DNA of 64,000 nucleotides from Pterobdella sp. o SKG-2022 (GCA_964035795.1 OZ038322.1:13470038-13534037); one strand, 5' to 3'. Counted from the first letter of the stretch, positions 1 to 14,400 are shown. Numbers and translations are program-made. The notes: generated by a model from the letters alone, not told the origin.

Positions 1-3000
1 ATAAAAATATTTTGCGTACTATTATAGAATAAAAATTTCAGTTTATAAATTTAAATTTATCTAAAAAATTAATTTGAAAAATTTTTTTAAATAAATTTTA
101 GGAAGAAATTAATACCCGAGTTTTTAAATGATGCAATTGAAAAATGGCCAAATAAATATGACCTTTGTTTTTTGAATATATTCAGCTCGTAACTTCCTCA
201 CTGCCTATATTATTTTAAAAAATCATCTAAGCTATTATAAAATTGAAAAGAAACTTTTTGAGAAAAAGTTCTGGATCAAATATTTTCAAATTTAAAAATC
301 TTTTTTGGTGTACAAGAACGATTTATTATATCTAAAAAACAATCACACTTTATTGATTACTTGATAGAATTGAAAATCTTTTATATACTCAGATGTACTA
401 AAAATAATTCAATCAACTCTCAACGTTCTAATACATTAAGCTTAAAACATACATTTGAGCTCTATTAATTTAACATCTTCAAAGTCAACGTAGAACTTCC
501 ACAAATCAAACTTTCATTATCAACAAAATTTCAACACTCTAAATTAATTGTTCATTTCAATGATCTTCTTTTAGTTTTTTCATAGAATCTATTACGATGC
601 TTAAATAATCTTTTTTATTTTATATATGCAGATGTGAGCATTAGAACGAAACATGCTTGAAGCTAATGAGGCGAATCGGAAAAGCTTGCTCGTTTATTCA
701 TTACATTCAAATGTGCTAAAGACTCAGCCAGTCTCCCAATGACCTCAAACTTACTTCCAAACATCATTAAAGTTTTTTATGTTTTCAAATGAAAGCAAAA
801 CACGCAAACTTTTTAAAAATAAAGATCAGCAAAGGCTTCAAACGTCTAAAAATATTGTGTGCTGAAAAATTATATAAAAATTCAGGCCATTCGTTCAGTT
901 GTTTGACCTCTGGCCGTACCACTGGAAACGCATGCAAATACTACGTCATCAATATGCATGTGCTCACTAAAGTGTGTGAACATTCATAATAGAATAAAAT
1001 ACATCCAAGACAATTCTGAAAAATAACTGAAACAACTTTAAATTATACCTCATCATTAAATTGGGCAAGTTTCAAAATGTGCGTTATAAATAACACTTGA
1101 AAGAGAGGTTTTTGATGATTAAATAGATAGTAGCCAATTGCATTTGTGAGTGAATGATGAGGTCCGCAAACAAAAACGCCTCTCTGGAGTTTCGCATTTA
1201 CCTTCATTCTTCAACTTTTCCGTAATGGCTGATTTATAGCTTTTGAATTAAACTTTTATTTAGATTTTGAAAGGGTTTTAACTTTCATAATTTTCAAATT
1301 GTTTTTTTTCGTATTTTTAAAATATAAAAATCTATACAAGTTTTTAAATTCTCTGTATTGAGAATAGAATTATTTTGATTTATCTATTATATAGAATTTT
1401 ATATTCCTCTTTAAAAGATTTAATTTTTAATATTTTAAATTTACTGTATTAAGAACAAAATTAGTTTGAATTTTATTCCATAGATGTGTCTTTGTTGTTG
1501 TCACTATAAACTTGCTTTATTCCCAAAGTCATTATTATAATGATACCGCTATATGTATGAAATTTACAGTTATCATAATAACGATTTACAAGACTGCAGA
1601 AAAAATGAAACTCTTCAAATAATGCTGACACGCGACTTTGTGAAAAAATTCTCATTTTCTTCAATCAATTTTTGAAATTTTGATTAATTAAATTAAAAAA
1701 TAAACGAAAATATTTCGAAAATATTTTTATTTGAAAATCGTTTCTTTAAATTACTTTGCCCAATAGAAAACTAAATTCAAAAAAATTAATTTGAAAAATA
1801 TTCTCGTGACAATAACTAAAAAGTTTTTAAATGAAAAAAGGATAAAACGAATAAAAACTTGGAAAAAGCGTATTCATTGTTTATCCTGCAAGAGGGCTTA
1901 AATCATAGCACCACTATCATTATGACCCAACGTACTCCTATACGCACTTCTATCTATGAAATCTTTCGAACTATCAACTGTTGTAGGAATTCCAATGTTT
2001 TCTGAACATAAAATATTTTGGTGTGTATGATGCCTTCTGATACATCAAAAGAACTATAATCTAAGATCTTTTATAGTATGTCTCTTATGCCGAGATTCAG
2101 GAAGTAATTATAGAAATTTTTGAGAATGAAATATTTATGACACTAGCATCAGCAACGTTTATTTGTTATAGTCCGTGAAAGGTCAGTCAGGCAATGATTA
2201 AATACAATGCCAGCAATCGCTATGATTAATGTTCGTGTTTTTAATGATTACCCTTGTATCATTATTCCAATCAATAATGGCCTTTATATAGTTTATTGTT
2301 GCCTGTGATTAATAAAATCTATCCGTAAAAAGTAATTTTAAAAATTTACATTGTTGCTCTTGAAGATAACTATTGGGAAAAATCAATTTGAATTTTTTAA
2401 TCTTTTAAAGCTGCATTCGATGTTGTTTGAGTCTTATCTGAATTTGTTTTCATAGGGGCTTTTTCATAAATCATGCTTAAATACTTATTAAATGAATTAG
2501 AATTATAGTGAGATTTATAGCATCCGTTACATTACTGTAGATAAAGGGTGTTTAAAACAACAATCGTTTATAAAGCACGGTTAAAATTGATGTATAATAA
2601 TATAAATGATGGAAAATAATATTTTCAAATAAAGTTGATTTTTGTTAAAAGTTTTGAAACATTATAAAAAACCCTCTAAGTAATTTATTATGTAAAGCTC
2701 CCATTTTGCTAATGAATACACTTAGTTAAAAAGGTGTGGGTGAAAAACACAACACATATAAATGAAACTTCCGTCATGTTTTGTGACTATAAAACACCTC
2801 GCCATGCAATTGATAATTAATGTGTAGAGTTTTTTTGTCTTTAAATTAATTTCCAACAAAAAAATGAAACCTTTAGAAAAATTATATTTGTCGTATACTT
2901 TAAATCACCGCAAACGACAAATAATAAGTGGCGCGAATGAGAAATGCCTCGAAATAGATGTTTACTTCATAACTACAGACACGAGCGCTTATGGGAGAAT

Positions 3001-5019
3001 AGAGGTGTTTTATCGATCCAAGAACCATCAATCTATCGTGCCAGCCATTTAATCATACTGATTAAGTTGTTGTTTTCCATTCTGTTATCTATTCATATCA
3101 TTGAGCGAAATTTTGAATTAATAATTTTTAATGGCATGAGAAACTTTGCATGCTTCGAAAAAATGATTTTCACCTTTAAAAATTGTTTTTTTTGTTATTT
3201 TTTCTTTAAAGTTTAAAAATTAATTTTTTCAGCCAAAAATGAAGCTGAGTAAGTATATATTTATAAACAATTAAATTTTTTCAACATCAATAAAGTTTAG
3301 ATTTCTTACCATTTATTTTCATATAAAACTCTTAAAAAAAACAATCATTCTCCAACTCAATTTTCTAACGGTCATTTATGCCTCGGTGTTTGCTATCAAA
3401 ATAATCAATTGAATTCTCATTCATCTAAAAACTCATTCATTTTTGCAATCACTTTTTGCAGTGTCACCGATACTCAGAAGCAATATTAAAAGCAGATGGA
3501 AAAAAGGTTTCATTAAGGAAACTTGAGCAGTATAACTCCATAAATTGATTAAAGCACCATGACTTTAGTGTCCAACTAATACATGTGTTTTGAAAATTGT
3601 CTAACTTCAAACTAAATTTCTCTTATACGTTAGCTTTTTGTTTTTCACATTATTGTGATTTTATCAATTTTTAATTTATAAACTATTCATTATTACTTCC
3701 AAGTGCTTTCAAAACATTAAAACTATTATTTGAAAAAATTCCATTCGAAAAAAGAAAACACTCAGAATTTTAAAGAAAAATAATTTAATTAGTCTCTGAC
3801 TAATAGTTATTTATCCAAGAATAAAATTTTTAAAATTCGATTTCAACTTTTTATATCTTGCAAAAAAATGAAATGAAAGAAATAAAAACAAATAAAATTA
3901 ATTCAAAAAATATATAAAAAGTGTCTTTCAAATTTTTTTTCCTCAAAACCAAAATGAAAGATATTTAATGAAACTTTTTCTAAATTTTTTTTTGGTTTGT
4001 TTGCAGTATACTTGAATATGTAAGGTCTGTGATGGAAATGAACCATCAGTATCGTTGAATATTTTCATTCAAAAAAAGGTATCTATTAAAAACTGAATTA
4101 GTCAAAAATATGATTTTTTATATAAAATCAAAAAAAACATTGAAAAAAACTGCTAGATAAACAGAAGCTAAAGTATTTGAGAGTGATAAAATTATATAGA
4201 AATAAATTACATACTCGTATTAATTCGACCAAAAGTTGCTTTAATGTCGTCTTAAAATATTCGAGAGGATGTGTAAGAGATAATTTAATATGGCGTTTGA
4301 TAATATTTAGTGTCAGCTCGGTTTCTTTTATTACGCTCTATTAAGTTGAAATAAAAAGAAAATTGACTAGTAATTATCATTCTTTCATGCATAAATGCTT
4401 AAAAAGCCGCTACACTAGTTTTTCAAAATCGCCATCACGCTCTTAAAACTAATATTATCTTGCATGTGAGGAATTTTTTAGTATTTAGAATAGCATTACT
4501 TTAAATAAACAGAAATAAAAGCACTTGCGGCAAAGTTATAGACCAAAGAAAGATTTCGTTAAAAAACGATTAAATAAAAATAACCAATATAAATATCTGT
4601 ATGTCATAAATCATTGTTTAAAAGATTTGAAGTGTTGTTATCTGTAGGATGATCATAGTAAGAGCATGCAGATGTGGCAGGCTTTGGTGATCAATCGATA
4701 CCTCCCATGCAATACCAGTTGACCCCGGACAACAAAAAAGATGTTTTAGTTTTGATGTTGGAAGATACATTTTAAAATCAGGGTTTTAAAAGTTTTTTTT
4801 GGATCTTTTGTACCTACTTCACTCAAATCCAATCCTTTTTTGAGCGTTTTTTTAGTTTATATTGAATGAAACAATATTTATATCATGTCAACATCAATAA
4901 ACAAAAGATTCAATAAAAAATTTTAATCATAAATAACTCATCAAAAATCTCAAACTTAAGCGTGTGTTGGTATATACGATTGGAAGAGATAGCGTTGGCA
5001 TGGAAGATCCGGAGGAGGC
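1..5019. other. AT-rich region without a confirmed gene
   Basis: Both strands are dense in stop codons. The short open frames near 0.8, 1.5 and 2.9-3.2 kb show no family motif and no supporting splice context. Three short segments at 3233-3248, 3462-3506 and 4007-4019 have good acceptor and donor sites and compatible phases; they are described under findings but not called as a gene. The region could be intergenic or a 5' intron of the plus-strand gene beginning near 8.45 kb. Confidence 0.5.
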
Positions 5020-5028
5020 TATATAAAG
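5020..5028 (+). promoter_or_regulatory. Candidate TATA box
   Basis: TATATAAAG sits in a locally GC-richer setting (GGAGGAGGC before, CGAGGTGGC after), unlike the surrounding AT tracts. A TCATAG initiator-like sequence lies at 5049-5054, about 30 bp downstream, the usual TATA-to-start distance. It could drive the short leader exon near 5.3 kb or the large plus-strand gene. No experimental support. Confidence 0.4.
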
Positions 5029-5294
5029 CGAGGTGGCTAATTGCGATGTCATAGATAGATGTTCTCGTATCGAACTACTGCAGACATTTTGAAATTTAAG
5101 TTCAAATCAACTTTTCGAATATAAAACTGTTCATTTGAATGTAGTTTTGTTTGAGTTGTTCTAATGAATTAAAAATTCGTAAAAAAACTGACTTTTTGAA
5201 TGGTTTTAGCTAAAATTTGAGACAGTTGAACATAATTTAATTTAAACTTGTTCGTTCTCTTATTTATTTAAAAGATACGCTTTTAATTTGTCAG

Positions 5295-5317
5295 CCACAT
5301 CATGAACCTCTTTCAAG
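5295..5317 (+). other. Candidate short leader exon with ATG
   Basis: A 23-nt segment is bounded by an acceptor-like TTTGTCAG and a consensus donor GTGAGA. It holds an ATG at 5302 followed by codons for Met-Asn-Leu-Phe-Gln plus one base (phase 1). Phase 1 is compatible with exon 2 of the large downstream gene, but that join would lack a signal peptide, so this is more likely an alternative 5' exon, another small gene or chance. Low confidence. Confidence 0.2.
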
Positions 5318-6461
5318 GTGAGAACTCTAAAGTAAAGTTTAAATTTTTGTCTTTAAGAAAAAATAGCTTATTTGAAAATATACTTAAATTTGTTATTCAA
5401 ACAAACCTATTCATGAAACAATTCAAAATATAAAACAAATCTGAGTGCAATTCACGAGGCTCAAATGAGAAATTATGAAAAAAGCCTGAACGAAGATAAA
5501 TCAAGTGTTACAATTTCCATGTCTTAAAAACTTGAGTACTTCCAAAAATATTATTTTTGGAAATTCAACGTATGAGAATAAAAACTTTATAGAAGTTGAA
5601 ATAACTTGTCTAGATTTGAACTTTGTTTTGAAAAATAATACTGAAGTGTTTTTGATTTTGTGAAATTCAAGAAAATTTTAAATTATGACTGTCATGAAAA
5701 TTAAAAAAAGATTATTATTATTTAATGTATTATATTTGTCTATTTTATTCCATAAAATAATTATAATATTTTTTTTGAAACATTTAAAATTTACTAGTTT
5801 CTAATTTTATTCAAAAATTCTTGTTTTAAATAAATGCTAAATTAAAAATTCATTTAACGTTTGAATAATGGTAAATGGAAGACATATATTACTTTTACAT
5901 TTGAACAAAATTAAACATCAAAGACTCAAGTTAATAGCTAAAAACAACAAAAGCCAAATGATGATAAGCAATAAAGACTATAAAAGAGTGCACAATGGAA
6001 AGATACGTACTCTCGCAAACAATGCATTCTTTCATGCCTTGATGCCTTATTTCTGACATCACAATAGAACTTAACTGAGTTTTTGGATCATTTTCACATG
6101 TCATTCAGAACCCTAAATCATTGTGACATTGCTATTTAACTCTTGATAGTTATTAATTGTTCAAATAATATTTCTTTTTCATAATGATTATCTTCCATAC
6201 AATTCACCGCCATTTCAAAAACTTTAACGAAATGTGTTGTGATACTTTTGTTCGTTTTTGAGAGTTTACAGTATTTTTTTTATATGAAATAGAGAATAAT
6301 TTTGAGTAGAAGTTGAGCGTGAAAAGTACATTCATCAAATTCTTGTCGTAGAAGTAAGCTAGCAATTAAGCTAGTGATTGGTGGATTGATCAGTTTCAAT
6401 TAATAAAACATTTATACTTTTGAGTCGAATATTTAAAACACCATATGTAGAATTGATAGCA

Positions 6462-6522
6462 CAAACTGTGAAATGAATATAATTTCAAAACACTTTTGAA
6501 ATTATATTAATTTTACGGTTTG
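6462..6522. repeat. Near-perfect inverted repeat (29-bp stem, 3-nt loop)
   Basis: Positions 6462-6490 pair with 6494-6522 around the trinucleotide CAC. I count 26 Watson-Crick pairs, two G-T wobbles (6467/6517 and 6470/6514) and one mismatch (6475/6509). The inner 15 pairs are perfect. This is far better pairing than expected by chance even in AT-rich DNA. It could be a cruciform, a MITE core or a transcribed hairpin; the loop is unusually small for a microRNA precursor. Confidence 0.85.
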
Positions 6523-8453
6523 GCTTTTGAAAAAAACAAACAGTGAAGTTTTTGTAGCAGAGGTTTTATTGGTTACATTTCTCACATAAATAATGTTCAT
6601 ACACGCTTTCAACAGCTTTTTGTGTACTAATCTAATCAGATTTTCTTATTTAAAAACTTTTTTATTTTTCTTCATCTAATAATATAATTGTCAAGTTAGT
6701 TCATTCGTAAAATTTTTTTCTTGATATTTATGGAGATTTTCAAGCAATCAGTAAACTTTTTTGAATAAAAAATGATGTTTATTTGAGACATGCTTTTGCT
6801 TTACATTTTTATTTAGTTTTACATTTTCTAAATGGGTTTGACCCATTAAATTTTTTTTATATCTTAAAATATTTTGGATAGAAAAGTATTTTTTTGGCCA
6901 TTTTTTGCTTTTAAAAAGATGTTGCTAAGCATTTGAAAACTATTTTTAACTTTTTTTTATAATTGTTAATTAATAGAACATATTATTTGACATATTCAAA
7001 ACAAAAGATTTTCAAGTAAATATTTGAAATTATTTTCAACTAGTCACATTAACATACCATTAGAACGAGAAACTTCAATTTGAATTCATTTAATCACGCT
7101 ATTATCCATCGTATAAACTGATTGAATTAAAAATATTAATGCAAAAAAAATTTCCGAAAATAATTTTCTAAAAACTCATACGTAGCATATTATATGAAAT
7201 TTTAAAACACTGAATAAAAATTACAAAAAAACAAAATTTTTTATAAAACGATATTTTGCCTAATCGATCTCTTCCTGGAATACTACTTCTGTTATCTACT
7301 GCGCTTCAAAAGGTCTTTTAATGTAGCATATCAACAATGTGAACCAAAAATTCTTTTAAATTACTTCAAAATAACCATTAAAATTTTCAACAAACAATAA
7401 CTCGTGCAAAAATAACTAAGTATGAAACTTTGAAAAATGCGGTCTACAATTAACTAAATAATAAGGGCTAATGAGAGTTCTATTAATCAAATCTAGTCAT
7501 ATTGCATATTTTCACAAAATTCTTTAAAAAAATCAAAGTTTTGAATGCTTGGAAGATTTTATTGTAAATTTTTTTTCTATTTTGTTTAAACTAAAAAAAA
7601 TGATTTGTGAAAACAGTCAAAAAAATGTATTAATTGTTTACTAAAGTCGTGTTTTTTAGTTTTAAATATATAATAGAAAATAAGAAAACTTCAATTTTTC
7701 ATGAATTTTGAAAAATGAAATTTTCAAACAAAAACTAATATTAGCCTTCACCTGCTTAAACCTACAATGTGACTTCAAAGAGACATCTTTTTGCAGGCTT
7801 CGAAGTATTGGAGGGTATTTCTAAAAACACCATTTCATCTCAATATTTTAGTTTAGTGAAATATTGCATAGGTTTCTATACAATTCTTTTCATGATAATT
7901 CAAAGAAAACTTTTCTAAATGAATAATTTAAAATAATTTTATTTTTAAATCAAATTTCAACACTTTTTATGACAAAAATTTTTTTTCTACTTTACTTTGG
8001 AAAAGTTTGGAACTTAGAAAATTTTGAAACGAATAAATTTATTGAAGAAAATTCTTGATTTTTACTAAGCCTTATAAATCAATAAATAAACTAAGTGTAA
8101 AGCATTTTTAAAACGTCAACTTGCTGAAATTTAAGAACGCACATTTAAAATTTTTCAAAATATGCTCCTATATATTTGCTTTTCGAGAAATTTTTGCTTT
8201 TTTAAACTTTAAAATACTCAAAATTTTCTCGGAAGCATTTATAGAAGGCCTACTTAGTATAATGCGATGTAAAATATATGAATCGTTTCAAAATAATGAA
8301 ATATTTTGCAGATAAATAATCAAGAAAAAACAAAATTTCACTGAAGCCAACCTCAAATAATGAAGCTCTAGACAAGAAACCTTGTTAGATAATACAGAAA
8401 TGCTAAAAATTAAATGAACCTGAAAAGTGCAATAAAACTTTTGATCTGTGAAC

Positions 8454-11400
8454 ATGATGTGTATTGTACCTACCGTACTTTTTACTCTACTTCTTACAGC
8501 AGGTTTGATTTATTAAACTTTTGGCATTTTCATTCAAATAAATTCTTTGTTTGGAAGCTTTTGAAAGATACAGTTTTTCAAGCGCGTAGATAATAATTAC
8601 TTTAAAAAAATTTTTTTAACATTTTATTTAAAAAACTCACAAGATCATAGCGTTTTTACTAAAACCGATGGTAATTAATATATAGAAACATTTGAAAACA
8701 TTCTTCGACTGCGAGGCTTTAGATGTTTCCAAAGTGCCATCAAAGAGCTCTTTATAAGAAACAAAAGACATTTTTCTACAAGAAGAAAATAACAAAGGTA
8801 CTTGAATGAATTTTCAAATAATTAGTGCTACAATAGCAAACACGCGAAAAAACGCTCAAAGAAGTAGTTAATTTTTAACAACTCTCAGTAATATATTTGT
8901 AGGTTTTGTGCTGAAAACATTTCGCGATTTGATGTTCCGATACTTCACTTTGGAGCATTTTAAATAAAGTTAATTTGAGTTTTGTTTAAGTATTTTTTTG
9001 GGGATTTACGTGTAAATTTATTATCTGTTCATAGCACTTTTCAACGAATGTAAAAAAGCTTGAAAGTGCATGTTGCCTGGTCTTAGCTGAGATAAGCACT
9101 CAACCTAATTTTAATTTTTACAAGCTCAAATTTTTTGAGTTTAACAAAAAAAAATAGTTAAGTTTCTCATTTCCAGTTTTAAAAAAAAAAATAGAATAAA
9201 CGTTAAGAAATTTTTTTGAGTTTCAGATATGAGTTTTTTTGTGACAAAGTCTTGCTTAACAAAAACATAATTTCTAATAAGAATTTTAGAAATTCAATAT
9301 CTTAGCGTCTGGGAAAAAGGGCATAGGTTAATGCTGGAGCAATGTGATGGTGAAACAAAAAGATTTAGTGTATTTTTGCACGAGCTATCCTGGACCTTTA
9401 AACATGAAATTTGTGAAATAGTTTGAGGAAATATTGATTTATTTGCTTAGTAAAGCACTTTGAGTTAATTTTTTGATTAAATATTTTTTTTCGAATTAAC
9501 CGATAAATAAAGTTAAGCTGGTTTAAATAGTTTTCTAAAATGAATCATTCTATGAAGTTTCAAAAAACATTAGAAAATAAAATTATAATTTCAAAAGATT
9601 TTCGCTGAGTTGAACCTATTTTGTTCATCAGCTACTGTGGAAAAAAATGACGCAATCAGAAAAAGATTATAAAAAATTGAATCATGAAATAATATAAGTT
9701 TGAATTGAGAAAACGTATTGATGCATTGTTATGAATGTTTGATCTTTTGAGGAATGTTGCCAAGTGACAAGAAGACAAAAGTGGCATGATTGATGCGTGT
9801 CGCAATACAGCTTCGGTTTCTTATCGATAAGCTTCTTCAACTTGACTTCAAGCAATAATTTCTTTTATAAAATTCTGGGTTTAAATATATACATTTTTAT
9901 ATGCTCTATTTTGATATTTTTTCTGAACTTATGAAACAGAGTTCTTTCACTCTGTAAAATTTTTGACGAGATATGAATACTGTATGAACTTATTGAATGG
10001 AATATTTTTTAGGTTGATAAATGAACTTACGTATAAAAAAGCATGCTTTTAGAATTCAAAGAAACAATATATTTAATTAAGTTCTATTGCAAAATTTAAA
10101 ATGTAAAAAAATAAAGATAGAAAAATAAACACGATAAAGAATGACAATAGAAGCAAACACACACACAAAAACAGTTGGAAGCAAAGATAAAACACGTTAA
10201 ATGTGGAATGAATGGATTTACTTTTCGAAATTTTAGACAACATCTGTAAATGTTGGCTTGAATAGATTTGTTAATGCCTTAACCGTGTTTCTTATCAATG
10301 TTCTAGAATATGCTTCAAAAACTCACTCCAAATGTCTACAAAAAAAAATTCTTATTCTTTTTGCATGGAGACTAACGCAATTACTCATAAGATTAAGTTA
10401 CCAAAGTTGTTAAACATGATTTCAAGAAAACATTAAATCCTAGCGAGGGATATGAATATGACGAGATTAAAAATGAATTTGTAAAGTAAATGGCTCGTGG
10501 AGGAGTCGAATGAGTTTTCAAGAAGTTGAGCTGAAACTTCTATCAATTTCCATTAGTTTCATATAGAGAATATTCAAAACAAAATTTGAAAAATTGGAAA
10601 ATATAAATGCATTTATTTGAACGGAAATAATGCATGGGTGTATTCTTATCATAATGCAGAAATATTTTTAAGTTGAAAACTCAACGAATTATTATATACC
10701 TAATTTGAAATTTTTAAAAGGGTTTAAAAAGCTTATTTGGATGAAAATATTGATTTTTAAAAATCTTTTGGATGTTAGACGATTTTTGATGATTTTGTGA
10801 TGAGTTCAACGACTGAACAAAAACAAACGTCAATTGAATCAAGGGCAGCTTCTCACATATAGCAATCTCTCCGAATACGAAGCATAAACGTACTTTATCA
10901 ACAAAAAAGTATTTGTTGTGGTTTCTGCAATAAAATTCTCTGTGAAACTAGATGAACAGTATGGAAATTTTTTATAAAAATATAAATTTCATTAAATTTT
11001 CTAATTCTAAAAAAATTTTCATTTTCTCAAAATTTGTATCTAATATTTTCTATTAAAACTATCATCATGATGATTAATTGGCAGTTTTAGTTAAATAAAG
11101 AAAAATGCGAGATGCAAATTCATCAAAACGGAACAAAAGATGACGTAGAGATGAGTACAAAACTGAAGGCATGGATGAGAGCTGTATAGGACTTATTTTG
11201 CAGCTCTCATTTTATTTATTATGTTATCGCGTGTTTAACTGTATACAACTACTCAGGTTTTGATTATTCATTTCACTTGATATTTTTATTCATCTTACCT
11301 GAATATACTAACGTACTATCTAAAACTATTCAATATATATAACTTAGTTGCTAAATTTTTAAAATACTTATATCGTTGAAATTAATCAACGAATCTATGT

Positions 11401-14400
11401 TTTGAATATATTTGAATATATCAACTATTTGTCTGTTTGTATTATTACTTTGATCCAATGTTATATTTACTTTATATGGAAAATAGTCAAGAACTGTATT
11501 TGCTCAAAAAGTTCAAACAAATCTCCCAATTGCAAAAAGTCCAAAATTCATTAAGCTTTTAGTAAACAGCATTTTAATTATCCCTTGGAGAATTCTGCAA
11601 TTTTTCCTATTAATTAACTTGCTGAACAATTTTCCAAAAATTCAAATGTTTTGTATAATTTTATCTATAATTATATTTTTAAAATTTTTATCTTTAAGAA
11701 TTAGACACTGATTTCAAAAATTTTTCTGCAAAACTGAAAAGAAGGGATTTAAGGGACTTCAGTTTGCAGTTAATTTAACTGGTTTCTTTAAATATTTATG
11801 TATTTTCGTAATTTCATGTATTTATGATATGAAATAAAAAAAATTCTCAAATCGACAAAATTGTTTTTCATAACCTTAAACCATTATGTAGATAAATCCT
11901 TTGAATCGATGACACTTGATAAATGATCATAAAGCTTGATATGTACAAAAGAATATTGATCAAAACACATACATGCTACCTTAATATCGACTCAAAAACC
12001 TGCTCAAATCATTGGGATGAAGGTCTAAGATGAGCGAAATATGGACTCTGGGAATTTAGATGGAGGTGCCAATTATTAATCAATATTACTCCATCAGTCA
12101 CGCCATTCAACCATTAGTCATACCTTTGATACAAACATCCACCTCACTCTCAGCACTCATTCAACTAACTTTCTGCCAATTTTCGATTTAGTTTTTTTTA
12201 ATCTCATTTCAAGTTTCTTCCCCAAATTCTAGTCTTATACTAGCTTAGACGGGTATTTTATAAACTACAAATGCTTATTATAACCGTATAAAATACACAT
12301 AAAAAACCATGTGGTGAATGTAGGAGACTAGTTTTTTTAATATGGGCCCATCATCTGAAAGTTTATTTATTGAGAGTTTATTACAATATTTCCATTTTTC
12401 CAGAGAGTTAATTAAAAAATGCAACAGTTTTTTTTACCAAAAAAAAAAAATTTTCAAAAGTATATAACCACTTAAAAATCAACTTTTCGAAAATCAATTA
12501 TGAAATTATTTTTTCTTTCCAAATAAATAGATTCAGGTCGTTAAAAAATGACGAGTTTGATTTTGTAATTATTAAAAACTTTATTCCAAAATAAAGGTAA
12601 AAAATTTCCGCTATTATGCTTTTGTATCGGATTTTCAATTCTAATTAGTTGCCTTGTTGATTCTCAGTGCTTTCGGTAGGTATGTTAATAAAAAAAAAAC
12701 AATTTTTACACTAATTTTTTGTATATATATCGTAACCGTAGACGTTTCAAAAAAGGAACAATTTAAATAATTTTTCGACAAATGACCAAAACCAAATAAA
12801 AAAACTTGATCGATAAAATTTAATTCAACAAAAAAAACTATTCATTAAATTTTATTTATAAACGAGGTCTGTAAGTTGTAACAAATGCAAAAGCATTGTT
12901 CTGAGAATCAATAATAAGCGGCTGTAACGAATAAATGCATGAATGAACGATCTTTCACAAACGCGAGAATTGCGTGAGATGCGGGGTTTGCAAAATGTTT
13001 AGTATTCTGTGATGAAGCTTTTGAAAGAATATTCTTTCATAGTGATTTAATTCTAAATCTTTTGGATATTTTTTTGAATAAATTTTTTCTTGCCATAACT
13101 CTCTTTATACGCTTCTGATAAAGCATTCCATAACGTTTTCATTCTACATGTTTATTTTTACTCACCTTTGATTTTGTTGCGTTTCTCATTGTTCAGTGTA
13201 AAATCTTTCTAATTCTGAACTAAAAAATACTTTGAAATATTTATAAAAAATTATTTTTACACTTTTGTTAAGTTTGCAATAGTTTTAAAATATTAATATT
13301 TTTTTATATTATTAAAATAGCAAAAACCATTCATTTGAGAAAACTCTGAAACGTATCACGTTACAATTTGAATGTTCATCTTGGTCGGTGTGTAACTTCC
13401 CTGCCTCACAAGATTCCAGCTAGTTCTCTATTCTCGACTTGTGGCATTTTAAATCATTTTTCAATTCTTATTAGTCTACTTTCTTTTCTTCTCTTCTGAA
13501 CAAACAATTGGGGCTTGGCTGATGTTTGACCATCTATGCTTATCTTTTTACTGCTTGGGAAGTTTGTTTGATGAAAGCATTTACACTTCTGTTTCCATAC
13601 TTTTTGGCCAATGAATTTTGTATTTTTGCTCAACCATTTTTCTATTGAAGCCATTGGTTGACTCCGGGATTTTTCATTGCCCAAGTGGCTCATCGAATAT
13701 CACCATGTTTTGCGCATAGAGCTTGTGTATTTCCCATTTTTAGAATATATTGCATTTCTTTGTTTTTTTTTTGAGTTCCCAGCTTTACTCAAATAGTCCT
13801 ATCGTTAGGATAAGCAATGTCATGGGTCTGAAGATTTTGCTTGAAATACCTTGAAGCGTTTTCTTGAATGGGTCAAGTGGATAGGGCTGATTCCATCGTC
13901 TTGGTATATCTTCGATATAACTTTTAACATGATGTCACTTTGTGAAACTATTTTCTACTTGATCGCAGATAATAATGATTATTTTTATCAACTTTTCTTT
14001 TTTCACTGTTTTAGAGGCCGAAGATCTATTTCTTGCATTTTGAGTTTGCGCAAGAGTTTCTTGGGATGGCCATTTTAATTTTTGGTTCTATAAACCACCT
14101 TCTATTGATCTTGGATTTTCGTAATATTGATAGAATATAACAGAATAACAATTAATATTTAATAATTCTCTCAAGACATTAGAATTCGATTATTCAAGCA
14201 TACTTGTTTTATAACTTAGAAGCAAGATGAAGTGAATGTGATTATTATGGCGTGAGTCTCCAGTATATTATCTCACCCAGTAATGTTTAATGAAGAGATG
14301 TTTTTAAAAGACTTTTTCAACGGAAATGCAATAAACTTGTATAAAGTCTACTGAGTCTGTTTGAGTAACTTTTAAAAACTCGTTTAAGTTTATTTTCATT

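Noticed and set aside
2864..3216. Two overlapping frames of 62 and 90 codons
   Set aside because: Overlapping frames with no recognisable domain and a low-complexity Phe-rich end; most likely chance.
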